From the NCBI GenBank assembly GCA_001917125.1, contig MNTU01000045.1:1-52583 (forward strand): a stretch of DNA of 52,583 nt. Reading direction: 5' to 3'. This DNA comes from Azospirillum sp. 47_25. Lineage in GTDB: Bacteria > Pseudomonadota > Alphaproteobacteria > RF32 > CAG-239. A program made the translations under genes and the position numbers. The notes beneath the pieces are model-generated. The model worked only from the letters and a program-made list of their open reading frames with translations. It searched no databases and was not told the DNA's origin. Of the stretch, positions 8,647 through 18,228 are shown in pieces (the first letter of the stretch is position 1; every line of letters starts with the position of its first letter).

Positions 8647-9531
8647 ATGAAAGGCATTATTTTGGCGGGCGGCAGCGGCTCGCGTCTTTATCCTTTGACT
8701 AATACGACCAGTAAACAGCTGCTTCCGGTATATGACAAACCGATGATTTATTATCCGCTGGCAACCCTGATGCTGTTCGGCATTAAGGACATTCTGATTA
8801 TCTCAACGCCGCAGGATACGCCGAATATTGAAAAGCTGTTCGGTGACGGTTCCAATCTGGGACTGACGATTGAATACCGGATTCAGGATGAGCCGAAAGG
8901 GATTGCCCAGGCGTTTACCATCGGGGCGGATTTTATCGGCAATGACGATGTCTGTCTGATTTTGGGTGACAATATTTTCTATATGGGCGATCAGCTCAAA
9001 TTTTTCCGCGAAGAGGTTGCACATAATCCGGGCGGTACGGTATTCGGCTATCACGTTTCGGATCCCGAGCGGTTCGGGGTGGTCGAGTTTGACAAGAACC
9101 ACCGGGCGATTTCGATTGAAGAAAAACCCAAACAGCCGAAATCAAACTATGCGGTTGTCGGCCTGTATTTCTACAAGTCCGACGTGGTGGAAAAAGCCCG
9201 CCGCCTTAAACCTTCGGCCCGGGGCGAGCTGGAAATTACCGATTTGAACAAAATGTATCTGGAAGAGGGGCGGCTGAACGTGGTTACGATGAAACGAGGC
9301 AATGCCTGGCTGGATGCCGGAACGCCGCAGTCGCTGCTGGATGCTTCCAATTTTATCGGCATTATTGAAAAACGGCAGGATTTGAAAATTGCCTGTATTG
9401 AGGAAATTGCTTATCGCCGCGGTTTTATCGATGATGCGCAGATGTCCAAAATTATCAATTCCCTGAAAGACGGCATTGATTACAAAGCTTATTTGAAAAG
9501 AGTGGTAGAGGATTATCATGAAGATTACTAA
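8647..9531 (+). CDS. rmlA: Glucose-1-phosphate thymidylyltransferase
   Basis: 294 residues. It makes dTDP-glucose from glucose-1-phosphate and dTTP, the first step to dTDP-L-rhamnose. The nucleotide loop GIILAGGSGSRLYPLT is at residues 2-17, followed by SKQLLPVYDKPMIYYPL and metal-site LGDNIFY. The ATG at 8647 has AAGGA 7 nt upstream, so the TTG 15 nt earlier was rejected. It opens an eight-gene operon and overlaps rmlC by 14 nt. The order rmlA-C-D with rmlB displaced four genes downstream is unusual. Confidence 0.97.
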   Translation: MKGIILAGGSGSRLYPLTNTTSKQLLPVYDKPMIYYPLATLMLFGIKDILIISTPQDTPNIEKLFGDGSNLGLTIEYRIQDEPKGIAQAFTIGADFIGNDDVCLILGDNIFYMGDQLKFFREEVAHNPGGTVFGYHVSDPERFGVVEFDKNHRAISIEEKPKQPKSNYAVVGLYFYKSDVVEKARRLKPSARGELEITDLNKMYLEEGRLNVVTMKRGNAWLDAGTPQSLLDASNFIGIIEKRQDLKIACIEEIAYRRGFIDDAQMSKIINSLKDGIDYKAYLKRVVEDYHEDY

Positions 9532-10063
9532 AACGGCCCTTGACGGTGTGGTCATTATTGAACCGCAGGTGTTTGAAGACGCCAGAGGCTATTTTTTTGA
9601 GAGCTGGAACAAAGCTAAAATGGAAGAGGCCGGTCTGAATTATGATTTTATTCAGGACAATCAGTCAAAATCGTGTTACGGCACCATTCGCGGCATCCAT
9701 TTCCAGAAGGGTGAATTCTCGCAGGCCAAACTGGTGCGCGTTTTGCAGGGAACGGTGCTGGATGTTGCAGTCGATTTGCGCAAGGATTCAAAAACTTTCG
9801 GGCAGCATGTGGCGGTTGAGCTGTCGGCGGAAAATAACCGCCAGCTGATGATTCCGCGCGGTTTCGGGCACGGTTTTTCGGTTTTGACGCCGACGGCCGT
9901 GTTTGCCTATAAATGCGATAACGTTTACAACAAAGCTTCCGAAGCCGGCATCCGTTTTGACGATCCCGCACTGGGAATTGATTGGAAAGTTAAGCCAGAG
10001 GAAGCGGTTTTGTCGGATAAAGACAAAATTTTACCCTTTTTGAAGGATGTCACATGTTTTTAG
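9518..10063 (+). CDS. rmlC: dTDP-4-dehydrorhamnose 3,5-epimerase
   Basis: 181 residues, a cupin-fold enzyme that epimerises C3 and C5 of dTDP-4-keto-6-deoxyglucose. The expected landmarks are DARGYFFESW, DNQSKS, GTIRGIHFQ with base His61, VDLRKDSKTFG, IPRGFGHGF and the acid Tyr131 in AYKCDNVY. Full length for the family. It overlaps both neighbours (14 nt with rmlA, 10 nt with rmlD), so translation is likely coupled. Confidence 0.97.
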   Translation: MKITKTALDGVVIIEPQVFEDARGYFFESWNKAKMEEAGLNYDFIQDNQSKSCYGTIRGIHFQKGEFSQAKLVRVLQGTVLDVAVDLRKDSKTFGQHVAVELSAENNRQLMIPRGFGHGFSVLTPTAVFAYKCDNVYNKASEAGIRFDDPALGIDWKVKPEEAVLSDKDKILPFLKDVTCF

Positions 10064-10890
10064 TAACCGGAGCGAACGGGCAGCTGGGCAATGAGCTGAA
10101 ACTGCTGCTGCAGGACAAGGCGGTTTATGTTGACCGGGCCGAACTGGATATTACCGACGCCGAAGCCGTGCAGGCTTATGCGGCTAAGCAGAAGTGGGAG
10201 GCTATTATCAATTGTGCGGCTTATACCGCGGTTGACAAAGCCGAAAGCGATGCCGAAACGGCAGAAAAGATTAATGTTCTCGGGCCGGAAAATCTGGCAA
10301 AAACCGGTATTCCGCTGATTCAGATTTCAACGGATTATGTCTTTGACGGACGGAACTGCCGCCCTTATAACGAAGATGACGAGCCGCATCCCCAATCGGT
10401 TTACGGCCGGACGAAACTGGCCGGCGAACAGGCTGTTTTGCAAAATGCGGCAACGGCGGTTATTATTCGTACGGCCTGGTTGTATTCGACTTTCGGCAAT
10501 AATTTTGTGAAAACAATGCGGCGGCTCGGCAAAGAGCGCGCCAGCCTGAACGTGGTTTTTGATCAGGCGGGGACGCCGACCTACGCGCGGGATTTGGCGC
10601 AGGCGATTGTTGACATTCTGCCGCAGATTAAGCCCGGTACGAAAGAAGTTTATCATTTTTCCAACGAGGGCGTTTGTTCGTGGTATGACTTTGCAACGGC
10701 GATTATGGCGCAGTCTGATTTGGACTGCGAGGTGCTGCCGATTGAAAGCAAAGATTATCCGACGCCGGCGGTTCGGCCGAGCTACTCGGTTTTAAACAAA
10801 GCCAAGATAAAAAAAGATTTCGGAATAAAAATTAATCACTGGGCGGTAAGCCTGGCAGACTGTGTGGAGAAGTTAGAAAATGGTTTTTAG
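10054..10890 (+). CDS. rmlD: dTDP-4-dehydrorhamnose reductase
   Basis: 278 residues, short-chain dehydrogenase fold. It reduces dTDP-4-keto-L-rhamnose to dTDP-L-rhamnose using NAD(P)H. The Rossmann glycine motif GANGQLGNEL is at about residues 5-14, followed by NCAAYTAVDKAE, STDYVFDG and catalytic YGRTK. It starts inside rmlC and ends inside the next gene, continuing the overlapping operon. Confidence 0.97.
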   Translation: MFLVTGANGQLGNELKLLLQDKAVYVDRAELDITDAEAVQAYAAKQKWEAIINCAAYTAVDKAESDAETAEKINVLGPENLAKTGIPLIQISTDYVFDGRNCRPYNEDDEPHPQSVYGRTKLAGEQAVLQNAATAVIIRTAWLYSTFGNNFVKTMRRLGKERASLNVVFDQAGTPTYARDLAQAIVDILPQIKPGTKEVYHFSNEGVCSWYDFATAIMAQSDLDCEVLPIESKDYPTPAVRPSYSVLNKAKIKKDFGIKINHWAVSLADCVEKLENGF

Positions 10891-12274
10891 CTCCTTAATA
10901 TTTTTGTGGATGTTTTTGCCGATTGTGCTGGGAATGTATTTCCTGACCAAGGAGAGTTATCGTAACGTATTGCTGTTGGCTGCGAGCCTGTTCTTCTATG
11001 CCTGGGGCGAGCCGGTTTATGTGCTGGTGATGATTTTATCAATTGTCATCAATTATATCTACGGTTTGAAAATCGGGACGGAAGATGAAACAAAGCGCAA
11101 GCGGGCGCTGGTCGGGGGCATCGTTATCAATCTGGCGCTGCTGGGCGTTTTCAAATATTCCGGTTTTTTTATGGAAAACGTTAATGCTGTTTTCGGTTTG
11201 GAAGTCGAAGTCAAAAAACTGCCTTTGCCGATTGGTATTTCGTTTTATACGTTCCAGTCGATTTCTTATCTGGTGGATATTTACCGCCGGGTTTGCCCGC
11301 CGCAGAAAAGCCTGATTAAAATGGGACTGTTTATTTCGTTCTTTCCGCAGCTGATTGCCGGCCCGATTTTAAAATATTACGATATTGCGGCGCAGATTGA
11401 CAACCGCAAGGTTTCGCTGCCGCTGTTTAACCAGGGGGCTGTCCGTTTCTTGCAGGGGCTGGCTAAAAAAATCATTATTGCCAATATCATGGCCAAAACC
11501 GCAGATGAAATTTTTGCACTGGGCATCAACGATATTTCCACGCCGATGGCCTGGATCGGCATTGTGGCTTATACTTTCCAGATCTATTTCGATTTTTCCG
11601 GTTATTCGGATATGGCGATCGGTTTGGGCAAAATGTTCGGTTTTCACATTAACGAGAACTTCAACTATCCCTATATTGCCACCTCTATCAAAGATTTCTG
11701 GCGCCGTTGGCATATTTCGCTGTCAACCTGGTTTAAGGAATATCTGTATATTCCGTTGGGCGGCAACCGGGAAGGAAAGTTCAAAACCTATCGTAATCTG
11801 ATGATCGTTTTCTTTATGACCGGCTTATGGCACGGTGCCAGCTGGAACTTTGTGGTCTGGGGTCTGTTTCATGGCGTCTTTTTGGTTTTGGAGCGGATGC
11901 TGCCAATTGAGAAATTTTTACGTTTTCGCCTGATTCAGAATATTTACGCGCTGTTGGTGGTTATGGTCGGCTGGGTCTTTTTCCGGGCGGAAAACCTGAC
12001 GGCGGCGCTTGATTATTTGAAACGGATGTTTGTTCCTTACAAAACGGACGTTTACTCCGCCTATCTGTCGAATGAGTTTATGATGGTTGCCGCTCTGGGA
12101 CTGGTCAGCTGCGGTTTCCTGACCCTCATTTTTGACAAGCTGCCGGTGAAGACCGAATATAAATTCGGTTTTCTGCGACTGGTTAATCCGGCCTGGTGTG
12201 CGGTTATTGCTTATTTCAGCGTGCTACTTTTGGCCAGCAATACATATAATCCGTTTATTTATTTCAGGTTCTAG
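10880..12274 (+). CDS. Second MBOAT polysaccharide O-acetyltransferase
   Basis: 464 residues, clearly a paralogue of the 5425-6831 protein over its whole length. FYAWGEPVYV, LPIGISFYTFQSISYLVDIYR, WRRWHISLSTW with His278, GLWHGASW with His318 and the terminal NPFIYFRF are all present. It is a multi-pass inner-membrane protein expected to export acetyl groups. Its place between rmlD and two AlgX-like genes implies acetylation of a rhamnose-containing glycan, probably O-antigen or capsule. It overlaps rmlD by 11 nt. Confidence 0.93.
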   Translation: MVFSSLIFLWMFLPIVLGMYFLTKESYRNVLLLAASLFFYAWGEPVYVLVMILSIVINYIYGLKIGTEDETKRKRALVGGIVINLALLGVFKYSGFFMENVNAVFGLEVEVKKLPLPIGISFYTFQSISYLVDIYRRVCPPQKSLIKMGLFISFFPQLIAGPILKYYDIAAQIDNRKVSLPLFNQGAVRFLQGLAKKIIIANIMAKTADEIFALGINDISTPMAWIGIVAYTFQIYFDFSGYSDMAIGLGKMFGFHINENFNYPYIATSIKDFWRRWHISLSTWFKEYLYIPLGGNREGKFKTYRNLMIVFFMTGLWHGASWNFVVWGLFHGVFLVLERMLPIEKFLRFRLIQNIYALLVVMVGWVFFRAENLTAALDYLKRMFVPYKTDVYSAYLSNEFMMVAALGLVSCGFLTLIFDKLPVKTEYKFGFLRLVNPAWCAVIAYFSVLLLASNTYNPFIYFRF

Positions 12275-12277
12275 GGC

Positions 12278-13405
12278 ATGAAAAAGCTGTATGTATTATA
12301 TAGGCTGCTGCCGGGGTTTATTTTCTGTCTGATGGTGTTCTGGCCGTTTGCCGCAAATATTTTTTTCAGCAATACCGAGTTGTTGGACAATCGTCCGCTG
12401 CATGAAAAGCCGACTCGTTTGGATAAGAATTTCAGCCGGGATTATGAGGCTTATTACAATGATACGTTTGCCGGCCGCAAAAAGCTGGTGTCCAAATATA
12501 TCAAATTGCAGCAGAAGCTGAAAATTGACACCGGACAGTATTTTTACGGGGACAAAGGCTGGATGTTTTATGATTCGGTCAAGGTCAACAACGGTAATAC
12601 GATGGTGGATTATTACGGCGAGGTGCGGTTTGACGAAGACGAACTGAAAGCCATGGCCGAGGGCATAAACAAGGCTGCTGATTTTTATGCAGCCCGCGGG
12701 GCGAAATATTTGATTGTCATCGCGCCGAACAAGGAGGGGATTTATTCGGAGTATATGCCGGAGCGCATGCAACGGGCGCGTTCTTCGGACAAGTCGCGCA
12801 TGGATGCGGCCGTCGAATATCTTAAAAAGCATACCAAAGCGGTGTTTGTTAATTTGAAAGAGCCGATTTTGGAAGCTAAAAATGATTTTCCGTATCGTTT
12901 GTATTTCAAAAAGGATACACATTGGAACAATATCGGCGCTTATATCGGGTTTGAAGCGATTGCGCATGCGCTTAACGGAATGGGATACCGGGTTCCGCTG
13001 AAGCCGCTGACGCCGGAAATGATTACCGAAAGCGGCAAGCAGCATGTAGATATGCATCCCGAGGCAATGGAGATGAATTATCGGATTGATTATCTGAGTC
13101 GGACAGAAACGGATTGTGCGCGTGAAGAGGGTGAACAGTATGTTTTTGTCTGCAAAAATAAAGGTACGGCCAACGGCAAAAAGCTGATGGTGCTGGGCGA
13201 TTCATTTGCAGGCGCACTGATGCCGTTTTTGAATAAAGCTTTCAGTGAAACGGTCAATGCGCCGGCCGGCAACAAAAAGCTGTCGTTCTACGAGGAGCTG
13301 ATGCAGAAATATCAGCCGGACGTGGTGGCCGACGAGCTGATCGAACGTTATTTCTCCCGTTATATCAATTACGGGCGAATTTTCTCGGGACATTATGATG
13401 ATTAG
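12278..13405 (+). CDS. AlgX-like acetyltransferase partner, copy 1 of a tandem pair
   Basis: 375 residues: one N-terminal membrane anchor (about 8-28), then a periplasmic AlgX/AlgJ-like SGNH domain. The triad residues look intact: Asp213 and His215 in KDTHWN, and nucleophile Ser309 in LGDSF. It likely takes acetyl from the MBOAT protein encoded just upstream and puts it on the glycan. The next gene is a close paralogue sharing SNTELLDNRPL, YYNDTFAGRKKL and the region around VVAPNKE/VIAPNKE, so this looks like tandem duplication. Confidence 0.87.
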   Translation: MKKLYVLYRLLPGFIFCLMVFWPFAANIFFSNTELLDNRPLHEKPTRLDKNFSRDYEAYYNDTFAGRKKLVSKYIKLQQKLKIDTGQYFYGDKGWMFYDSVKVNNGNTMVDYYGEVRFDEDELKAMAEGINKAADFYAARGAKYLIVIAPNKEGIYSEYMPERMQRARSSDKSRMDAAVEYLKKHTKAVFVNLKEPILEAKNDFPYRLYFKKDTHWNNIGAYIGFEAIAHALNGMGYRVPLKPLTPEMITESGKQHVDMHPEAMEMNYRIDYLSRTETDCAREEGEQYVFVCKNKGTANGKKLMVLGDSFAGALMPFLNKAFSETVNAPAGNKKLSFYEELMQKYQPDVVADELIERYFSRYINYGRIFSGHYDD

Positions 13406-14537
13406 AGAACGGCTGCAAAAACTTTATGTCTGGTATCGCCTGTTTCCGGCCGCGGTGTTTCTGTATATTGTCTTTTATCCGTTTTTGGCGAATCTGGTGG
13501 CCAGTAATACGGAGTTGCTGGACAACCGCCCGCTGAAAGCCAAACCGACGGAACTGTCCCGGGATTTTGCCAAAGAGTTTGAAGCTTATTATAACGATAC
13601 TTTTGCCGGACGGAAGAAACTGCTGAAAAAATACGGCAAAATCCAGTATAAGCTGGGCATTGACAACGGAATAACCATTCAAGGGCAGAAAGGCTGGGCT
13701 TTTTATGATTCCGCCAAAGTGCCGGACGGTTATACGCTGATTGATTATTTCGGAGAGGTACGCTTCAGCGAAGACGAGCTCAGGCAAATGGCATCGGGAG
13801 TGGAAAAGGCCCGGCAGTTTTATGCCCGGCGCGGCATCGACTATATGATTGTCGTTGCGCCGAACAAAGAAGCAATGTATTCGGAATATATGCCGGAGCG
13901 GCTGCAAAAACAGCGGAAATCGGAGCAGTCGCGCATGGATTTGGCGGTGGAATATCTGCAGAAACACACCAAGGTTAAAATTCTCAATTTTAAAGAAGCC
14001 CTGACGGCGGCGAAACAAAAAATGCCGATGGAAATTTATTTTCCGCTGGACTCGCATTGGAATGAAGTGGGCGGTTATATCGGTTACAGCGCTATGGCCG
14101 ATTATCTGAACAAATTCGGCTACCATTTGCCGGTAACGCCGCTCAGGCCGGAAATGGTCAGCATTGCCGGCAGTCAAAAATCCGATTTGGACGTAGCGGG
14201 GATTAAAGATACCAATTACAGGGTCAGTTTTCTGGACGGTATGCCGGTTAAGTGTCTGAAAGACGAAGACCACGGCTTTATGCTGGTTTATGAAAATCCT
14301 CAGGCGCCGGTGAAAAAGACGCTGTTTATGATCAGGGATTCTTTCGGTATGGGGCTGGTGCCTTATCTGAATAAGGCCTTTGCCAAAACGGTTTATGCGC
14401 ATAACAAGCATAACAAACGTCCGCAGCTGGAAGCTTTGCTGAATGAATATCATCCCGATATTATGGTAGATGAACTGGTAGAGCGGTATTTTGACCGTTT
14501 CCTCAAATATAACGACTTATACGGAGACCAACAATGA
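13395..14537 (+). CDS. AlgX-like acetyltransferase partner, copy 2 of a tandem pair
   Basis: 380 residues with an N-terminal anchor and an AlgX/AlgJ-like periplasmic domain. Catalytic residues are present: Asp219 and His221 in LDSHWN, and Ser316 in IRDSF. It overlaps the preceding paralogue by 11 nt and rmlB by 4 nt (ATGA). The ATG at 13398 is an equally good start. Having two partners beside one MBOAT may mean two acetylation sites or acceptors; that is inference. Confidence 0.87.
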   Translation: MMIRERLQKLYVWYRLFPAAVFLYIVFYPFLANLVASNTELLDNRPLKAKPTELSRDFAKEFEAYYNDTFAGRKKLLKKYGKIQYKLGIDNGITIQGQKGWAFYDSAKVPDGYTLIDYFGEVRFSEDELRQMASGVEKARQFYARRGIDYMIVVAPNKEAMYSEYMPERLQKQRKSEQSRMDLAVEYLQKHTKVKILNFKEALTAAKQKMPMEIYFPLDSHWNEVGGYIGYSAMADYLNKFGYHLPVTPLRPEMVSIAGSQKSDLDVAGIKDTNYRVSFLDGMPVKCLKDEDHGFMLVYENPQAPVKKTLFMIRDSFGMGLVPYLNKAFAKTVYAHNKHNKRPQLEALLNEYHPDIMVDELVERYFDRFLKYNDLYGDQQ

Positions 14538-15562
14538 AATCTATTCTCGTTACCGGCGGCGCCGGATTTATCGGAGCAAATTTTGTGCCTTATTTTGCAA
14601 AAAAATATGCCGATTATCAGGTTATTAATTTGGATAAGCTGACTTATGCCGGCAATTTGGACAATTTGAGCGATTGCGCCGACTGTGCCAACTATAAATT
14701 TGTGCAGGGCGATATCTGCGACCGCGATTTGGTGGAAAAGCTGTTTCGGGAAAATGATATTCGCGGAGTGGTTCATTTTGCCGCGGAGAGCCATGTCGAT
14801 AATTCAATTACCGGACCGAAAGCCTTTATAGAGACCAATGTTCTGGGAACGTTTACGCTGCTTGACGTGGCGCGCAACTATTGGATGAGTGCGCCGCACC
14901 AGTTTCGGGAAGGCTATGAAGACAGCCGTTTTCATCATATTTCAACTGATGAGGTGTATGGTGCGTTGGGCGAAACGGGGTATTTTTATGAAACGACCCC
15001 GTATGATCCGAGTTCGCCTTATTCGGCGTCAAAGGCCAGTTCGGATATGATTGTCAAGGCTTATCACCGTACCTACGGCATGAATGTGACAATTTCCAAC
15101 TGTTCTAATAATTACGGGCCGAAGCAGCATCCGGAAAAGCTGATTCCGAAGATTATTTCCAACTGTTTGGAAGAGAAGAATATTCCGATTTACGGTGACG
15201 GCAAAAATGTGCGCGACTGGCTGTATGTTTTGGATCACTGCAAGGCAATCGACTTGATTTTCCATCAGGGAAAGTCCGGCGAAACTTATAATATCGGCGG
15301 GCATAACGAAAAGAACAATCTGGAAATCGTTGATGCAATCTGTGCCATTCTGGACAGCAAAATGCCGAAAAAATCAGGCGGTTCTTATAAAGATTTGGTC
15401 GTTTTTGTAAAGGATCGCCCGGGGCATGACCGCCGTTATGCGATTGATGCGACCAAGCTGACAACGGAGCTGGGCTGGAAGGCCGATGAAAATTTTGCCA
15501 GCGGCATTGTTAAAACCGTTGACTGGTATCTCAACAAGCTGACCGGGAAAAAGGCCGCTTAG
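14534..15562 (+). CDS. rmlB: dTDP-glucose 4,6-dehydratase
   Basis: 342 residues, an extended short-chain dehydrogenase. It converts dTDP-glucose to dTDP-4-keto-6-deoxyglucose, the second step of dTDP-rhamnose synthesis. It shows the NAD-binding GGAGFIGANF (8-17), HFAAESHVDNSI, STDEVYGALG, catalytic YSASKAS, NNYGPKQHPEKLIP and RDWLYVLDHC. The start overlaps the previous stop as ATGA. It is full length and completes the rml set. Confidence 0.97.
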   Translation: MKSILVTGGAGFIGANFVPYFAKKYADYQVINLDKLTYAGNLDNLSDCADCANYKFVQGDICDRDLVEKLFRENDIRGVVHFAAESHVDNSITGPKAFIETNVLGTFTLLDVARNYWMSAPHQFREGYEDSRFHHISTDEVYGALGETGYFYETTPYDPSSPYSASKASSDMIVKAYHRTYGMNVTISNCSNNYGPKQHPEKLIPKIISNCLEEKNIPIYGDGKNVRDWLYVLDHCKAIDLIFHQGKSGETYNIGGHNEKNNLEIVDAICAILDSKMPKKSGGSYKDLVVFVKDRPGHDRRYAIDATKLTTELGWKADENFASGIVKTVDWYLNKLTGKKAA

Positions 15563-15578
15563 CCGGAAAGGAGCCTTT

Positions 15579-16739
15579 ATGCTGGGCAGGAAAATCAAAA
15601 AGTTGAAAAACTGGCTGCAGAATCGTCATAATCTGCAGCTTTTCCGGCTTCGGCTGGCGGAAGACAGGCAGAAAACGGCGCTTTATCGTGCCGTACTGAT
15701 TTCGCATGAGTTATCGGCGACCGGTGCGCCGCTGATGCTGCTGGCGGCCGCAGAAGCAATTTTGGCCGACGGCGGTTCGGTTCGGGTTCTGGCTTATATG
15801 GACGGGCCGCTGCGGGAAAAGTTCGAAAAATTGGGAATTCCGGTTTTTTATCATCCCGGATTTCGTGACAATGCCCGGTTGTTGAACGAGTTCGGCGGCG
15901 ACTGCGCTTATGCGGTTGCCAATACGGCGGTGGCTTATCCGGCAGTGAGTCTGTTGAAAGGACCGCGGGTTTTATGGTGGATTCATGAAGCTCAGGTGAT
16001 TGAGAAAGATTATATTGCCCGTTTCCGCCAGAAGAAATTTCGTCCCGATTTGGAACAGACGCTGAGACAGGCCGGCAAACTTGCGGTGGTGAGTGATTAT
16101 GCACGCGAGATTGCGGCCAAGTATAATCCGAGGGTCGAGGTTATTCATCCGGCTGTGGCCGACGTGGCGAAAGAACAGGGGTTGCAGCCTAAACAGCCGG
16201 CGGAAAAAATCCGTTTTGCCATGTTGGGGGCCGTTTGTGAAATTAAAGGACAGGATGTGTTGCTGAAGGCCGTCCGGCTGTTGCCGGCAGCTTATCGGGC
16301 GCAGGCGGAGTTCCATATTGCCGGCCGCCGGGACGGTGCTTTTGCCGAGGATTTGGCCGCGGAAAGCGGAGATTTGCCTGAGGTGGTTTGGGAAGAATCC
16401 CGCAGTCGGGATAATTTGTGGGATTTTTACCGCGAGAATGACGTGATTATGGTTGCCTCGCGGGACGAATCGTTTTCGTTGGTGGCTTTGGAGGCATGTA
16501 TGGCTTCGCGCCCGCTGATTATCAGCAGCAATGCGGGGGCAAAGTTTTTGGTGCGTCCGGGAGAAAACGGCGGTATTTTTACCAGCGACAGTGCCGAATC
16601 ACTGAGTGAGTCCATCAGCGAGATGATTGATCGCCGGCGGGACCTGCCGGAGATGGGGCGGATTTCCCGCCGGGAGTATGAAAAATGGGGCACAACGGCG
16701 GCATTTCGAAAAAGTTTTTTGATGCAGTTGAAAAAATAA
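15579..16739 (+). CDS. Glycosyltransferase family 4-like
   Basis: 386 residues, GT-B fold. The N-terminal half has ISHELSATGAPLMLL, a common opening in surface-glycan glycosyltransferases. The C-terminal half has AMLGAVCEIKGQDVLLKAVRLL and the donor-site motif DESFSLVALEACMASRPLI. It probably adds a sugar, perhaps rhamnose, to the glycan made by this operon; the sugar cannot be read from sequence. A strong AAAGGAG ribosome-binding site precedes it. It is the last gene of the operon, with no clear terminator behind it. Confidence 0.85.
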   Translation: MLGRKIKKLKNWLQNRHNLQLFRLRLAEDRQKTALYRAVLISHELSATGAPLMLLAAAEAILADGGSVRVLAYMDGPLREKFEKLGIPVFYHPGFRDNARLLNEFGGDCAYAVANTAVAYPAVSLLKGPRVLWWIHEAQVIEKDYIARFRQKKFRPDLEQTLRQAGKLAVVSDYAREIAAKYNPRVEVIHPAVADVAKEQGLQPKQPAEKIRFAMLGAVCEIKGQDVLLKAVRLLPAAYRAQAEFHIAGRRDGAFAEDLAAESGDLPEVVWEESRSRDNLWDFYRENDVIMVASRDESFSLVALEACMASRPLIISSNAGAKFLVRPGENGGIFTSDSAESLSESISEMIDRRRDLPEMGRISRREYEKWGTTAAFRKSFLMQLKK

Positions 16740-16815
16740 TTGCCGATTTTAAACTTTATTTAGCATTTTAAATCATTAACTATCAGGGATAAGTTTAACT
16801 TTGAGGAATATCCCT

Positions 16816-18165
16816 ATGGAAACAAGCAATGTTTTAGAGGCTTCCCGCCTAATCTGGGGGCTTGATCCCAAGATCGTGGCAATAGGAATTGTGACGATTT
16901 GTTATTTGGTTATTTTTTCGGAAAAAGTAAACCGTGCCATTATGGCGCTGTTGGGTGCCGCGGCAATGATTGTCAGCGGTATTCTGACGCAGAAAACCGC
17001 TTTGGCCGGGATTGATTTCAATACTATCGGCCTGCTGGTCGGAATGATGGTGATTGTGGCAATAGCCGAACGTTCGGGTATGTTTCAGTATGTGGCCATC
17101 TGGGGGGCCAAACGCGTTAAGGCCAGTCCGCGCGGCCTGTTGGTCGTTTTGGCATTCGTTACGGCCGTATTTTCGGCATTTCTTGATAATGTAACGACGG
17201 TTTTGCTGATTGCTCCGGTAACGTTTCGTATCTGCCAGAGGCTGAAATTAAATCCTTATCCGTATCTGGTTTTGGAGATTTTTGCTTCCAACATCGGCGG
17301 AACGGCAACTTTAATCGGCGACCCTCCGAATATTCTTATCGGATCTTCCGTCGGTTTGAGTTTTAATGACTTTTTGCTGAATCTGACGCCGGTCGTTTTG
17401 GTAACGATGGTTGTTCTGGTCGGTATCTTTGATTTTGTTGTCGGACGGAAATTGACCGCAACCGAAGAAGACAAAGCCAAAGTGATGAAAATGAACGAAA
17501 AGGAATGTATTGCCGACAAAGGGCTGCTGGTTAAGTCGCTGGTGGTTTTGGCCGGGGTGATTACCTGTTTTGTTTCTGCGCGCCAGCTTGATTTGGACAA
17601 CGGGACCATTGCTTTGACCGGTGCTGCGGTGCTGATGCTGCTTTATACGTTTAAGGGCAATGCCGAAGAAAGAGACGATAAGGTACGCAATGCGTTAGCC
17701 GCGGTTGACTGGACGACGATTTTCTTCTTTATCGGTTTGTTTGTGATGGTTTACGGTTTGGAAGTTACCGGTATTTTGTCTTATCTGGGGCATGAGTTTA
17801 TTGAAATGACCAACGGCAGCATCAATAAGCTGATTTACCTGATTTTGTGGAGTTCGGCCATTCTTTCGAGCATTATTGACAATATTCCGTTTGTGGCAAC
17901 GATGATTCCGATGCTTAAGTCAATGGAACCGTCGCTGGGCGGACGTGAGGCGATGATGCCGGTTTGGTGGGCCTTGTCGCTGGGTGCCTGCTTCGGCGGA
18001 AACGGCACGCTTATCGGCGCGTCGGCGAATGTCGTTGTGGCCGGTTTGGCTATGCGGGAAGGTCATCCGATTAACTTTATGAAGTTCCTGCTGTGGTCAA
18101 TTCCGGTTATGCTGCTCAGCGTTCTCATTGCTTCGGCAGCCTTGTATCTGGAATATATTATGTAA
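16816..18165 (+). CDS. ArsB/NhaD-family ion transporter
   Basis: 449 residues with about eleven membrane segments. Two inverted halves each hold a hairpin motif: AFLDNVTTVLLIAP with GGTATLIGDPPNILIG, and IIDNIPFVATMIP with GGNGTLIGASANVV. That is the pattern of the ArsB/NhaD superfamily (anion or Na+/H+ transport). The substrate cannot be decided; no arsR or arsC-ATPase gene adjoins it. The ATG at 16816 is preferred to the TTG at 16801 because GAGGA lies 8 nt before it. A strong terminator follows. Confidence 0.88.
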   Translation: METSNVLEASRLIWGLDPKIVAIGIVTICYLVIFSEKVNRAIMALLGAAAMIVSGILTQKTALAGIDFNTIGLLVGMMVIVAIAERSGMFQYVAIWGAKRVKASPRGLLVVLAFVTAVFSAFLDNVTTVLLIAPVTFRICQRLKLNPYPYLVLEIFASNIGGTATLIGDPPNILIGSSVGLSFNDFLLNLTPVVLVTMVVLVGIFDFVVGRKLTATEEDKAKVMKMNEKECIADKGLLVKSLVVLAGVITCFVSARQLDLDNGTIALTGAAVLMLLYTFKGNAEERDDKVRNALAAVDWTTIFFFIGLFVMVYGLEVTGILSYLGHEFIEMTNGSINKLIYLILWSSAILSSIIDNIPFVATMIPMLKSMEPSLGGREAMMPVWWALSLGACFGGNGTLIGASANVVVAGLAMREGHPINFMKFLLWSIPVMLLSVLIASAALYLEYIM

Positions 18166-18180
18166 ACATCCGAAAAGAAA

Positions 18181-18209
18181 AACCCTCCGCCAAAACGGAG
18201 GGTTTTTTT
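18181..18209. terminator. Bidirectional intrinsic terminator
   Basis: The stem AACCCTCCG/CGGAGGGTT with a 6-nt loop is followed by seven T on the plus strand and backed by an A-run for the other direction. It separates the convergent ion-transporter and terC genes. Confidence 0.9.
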
Positions 18210-18228
18210 ATGGGTAAAATCCCCGGGG

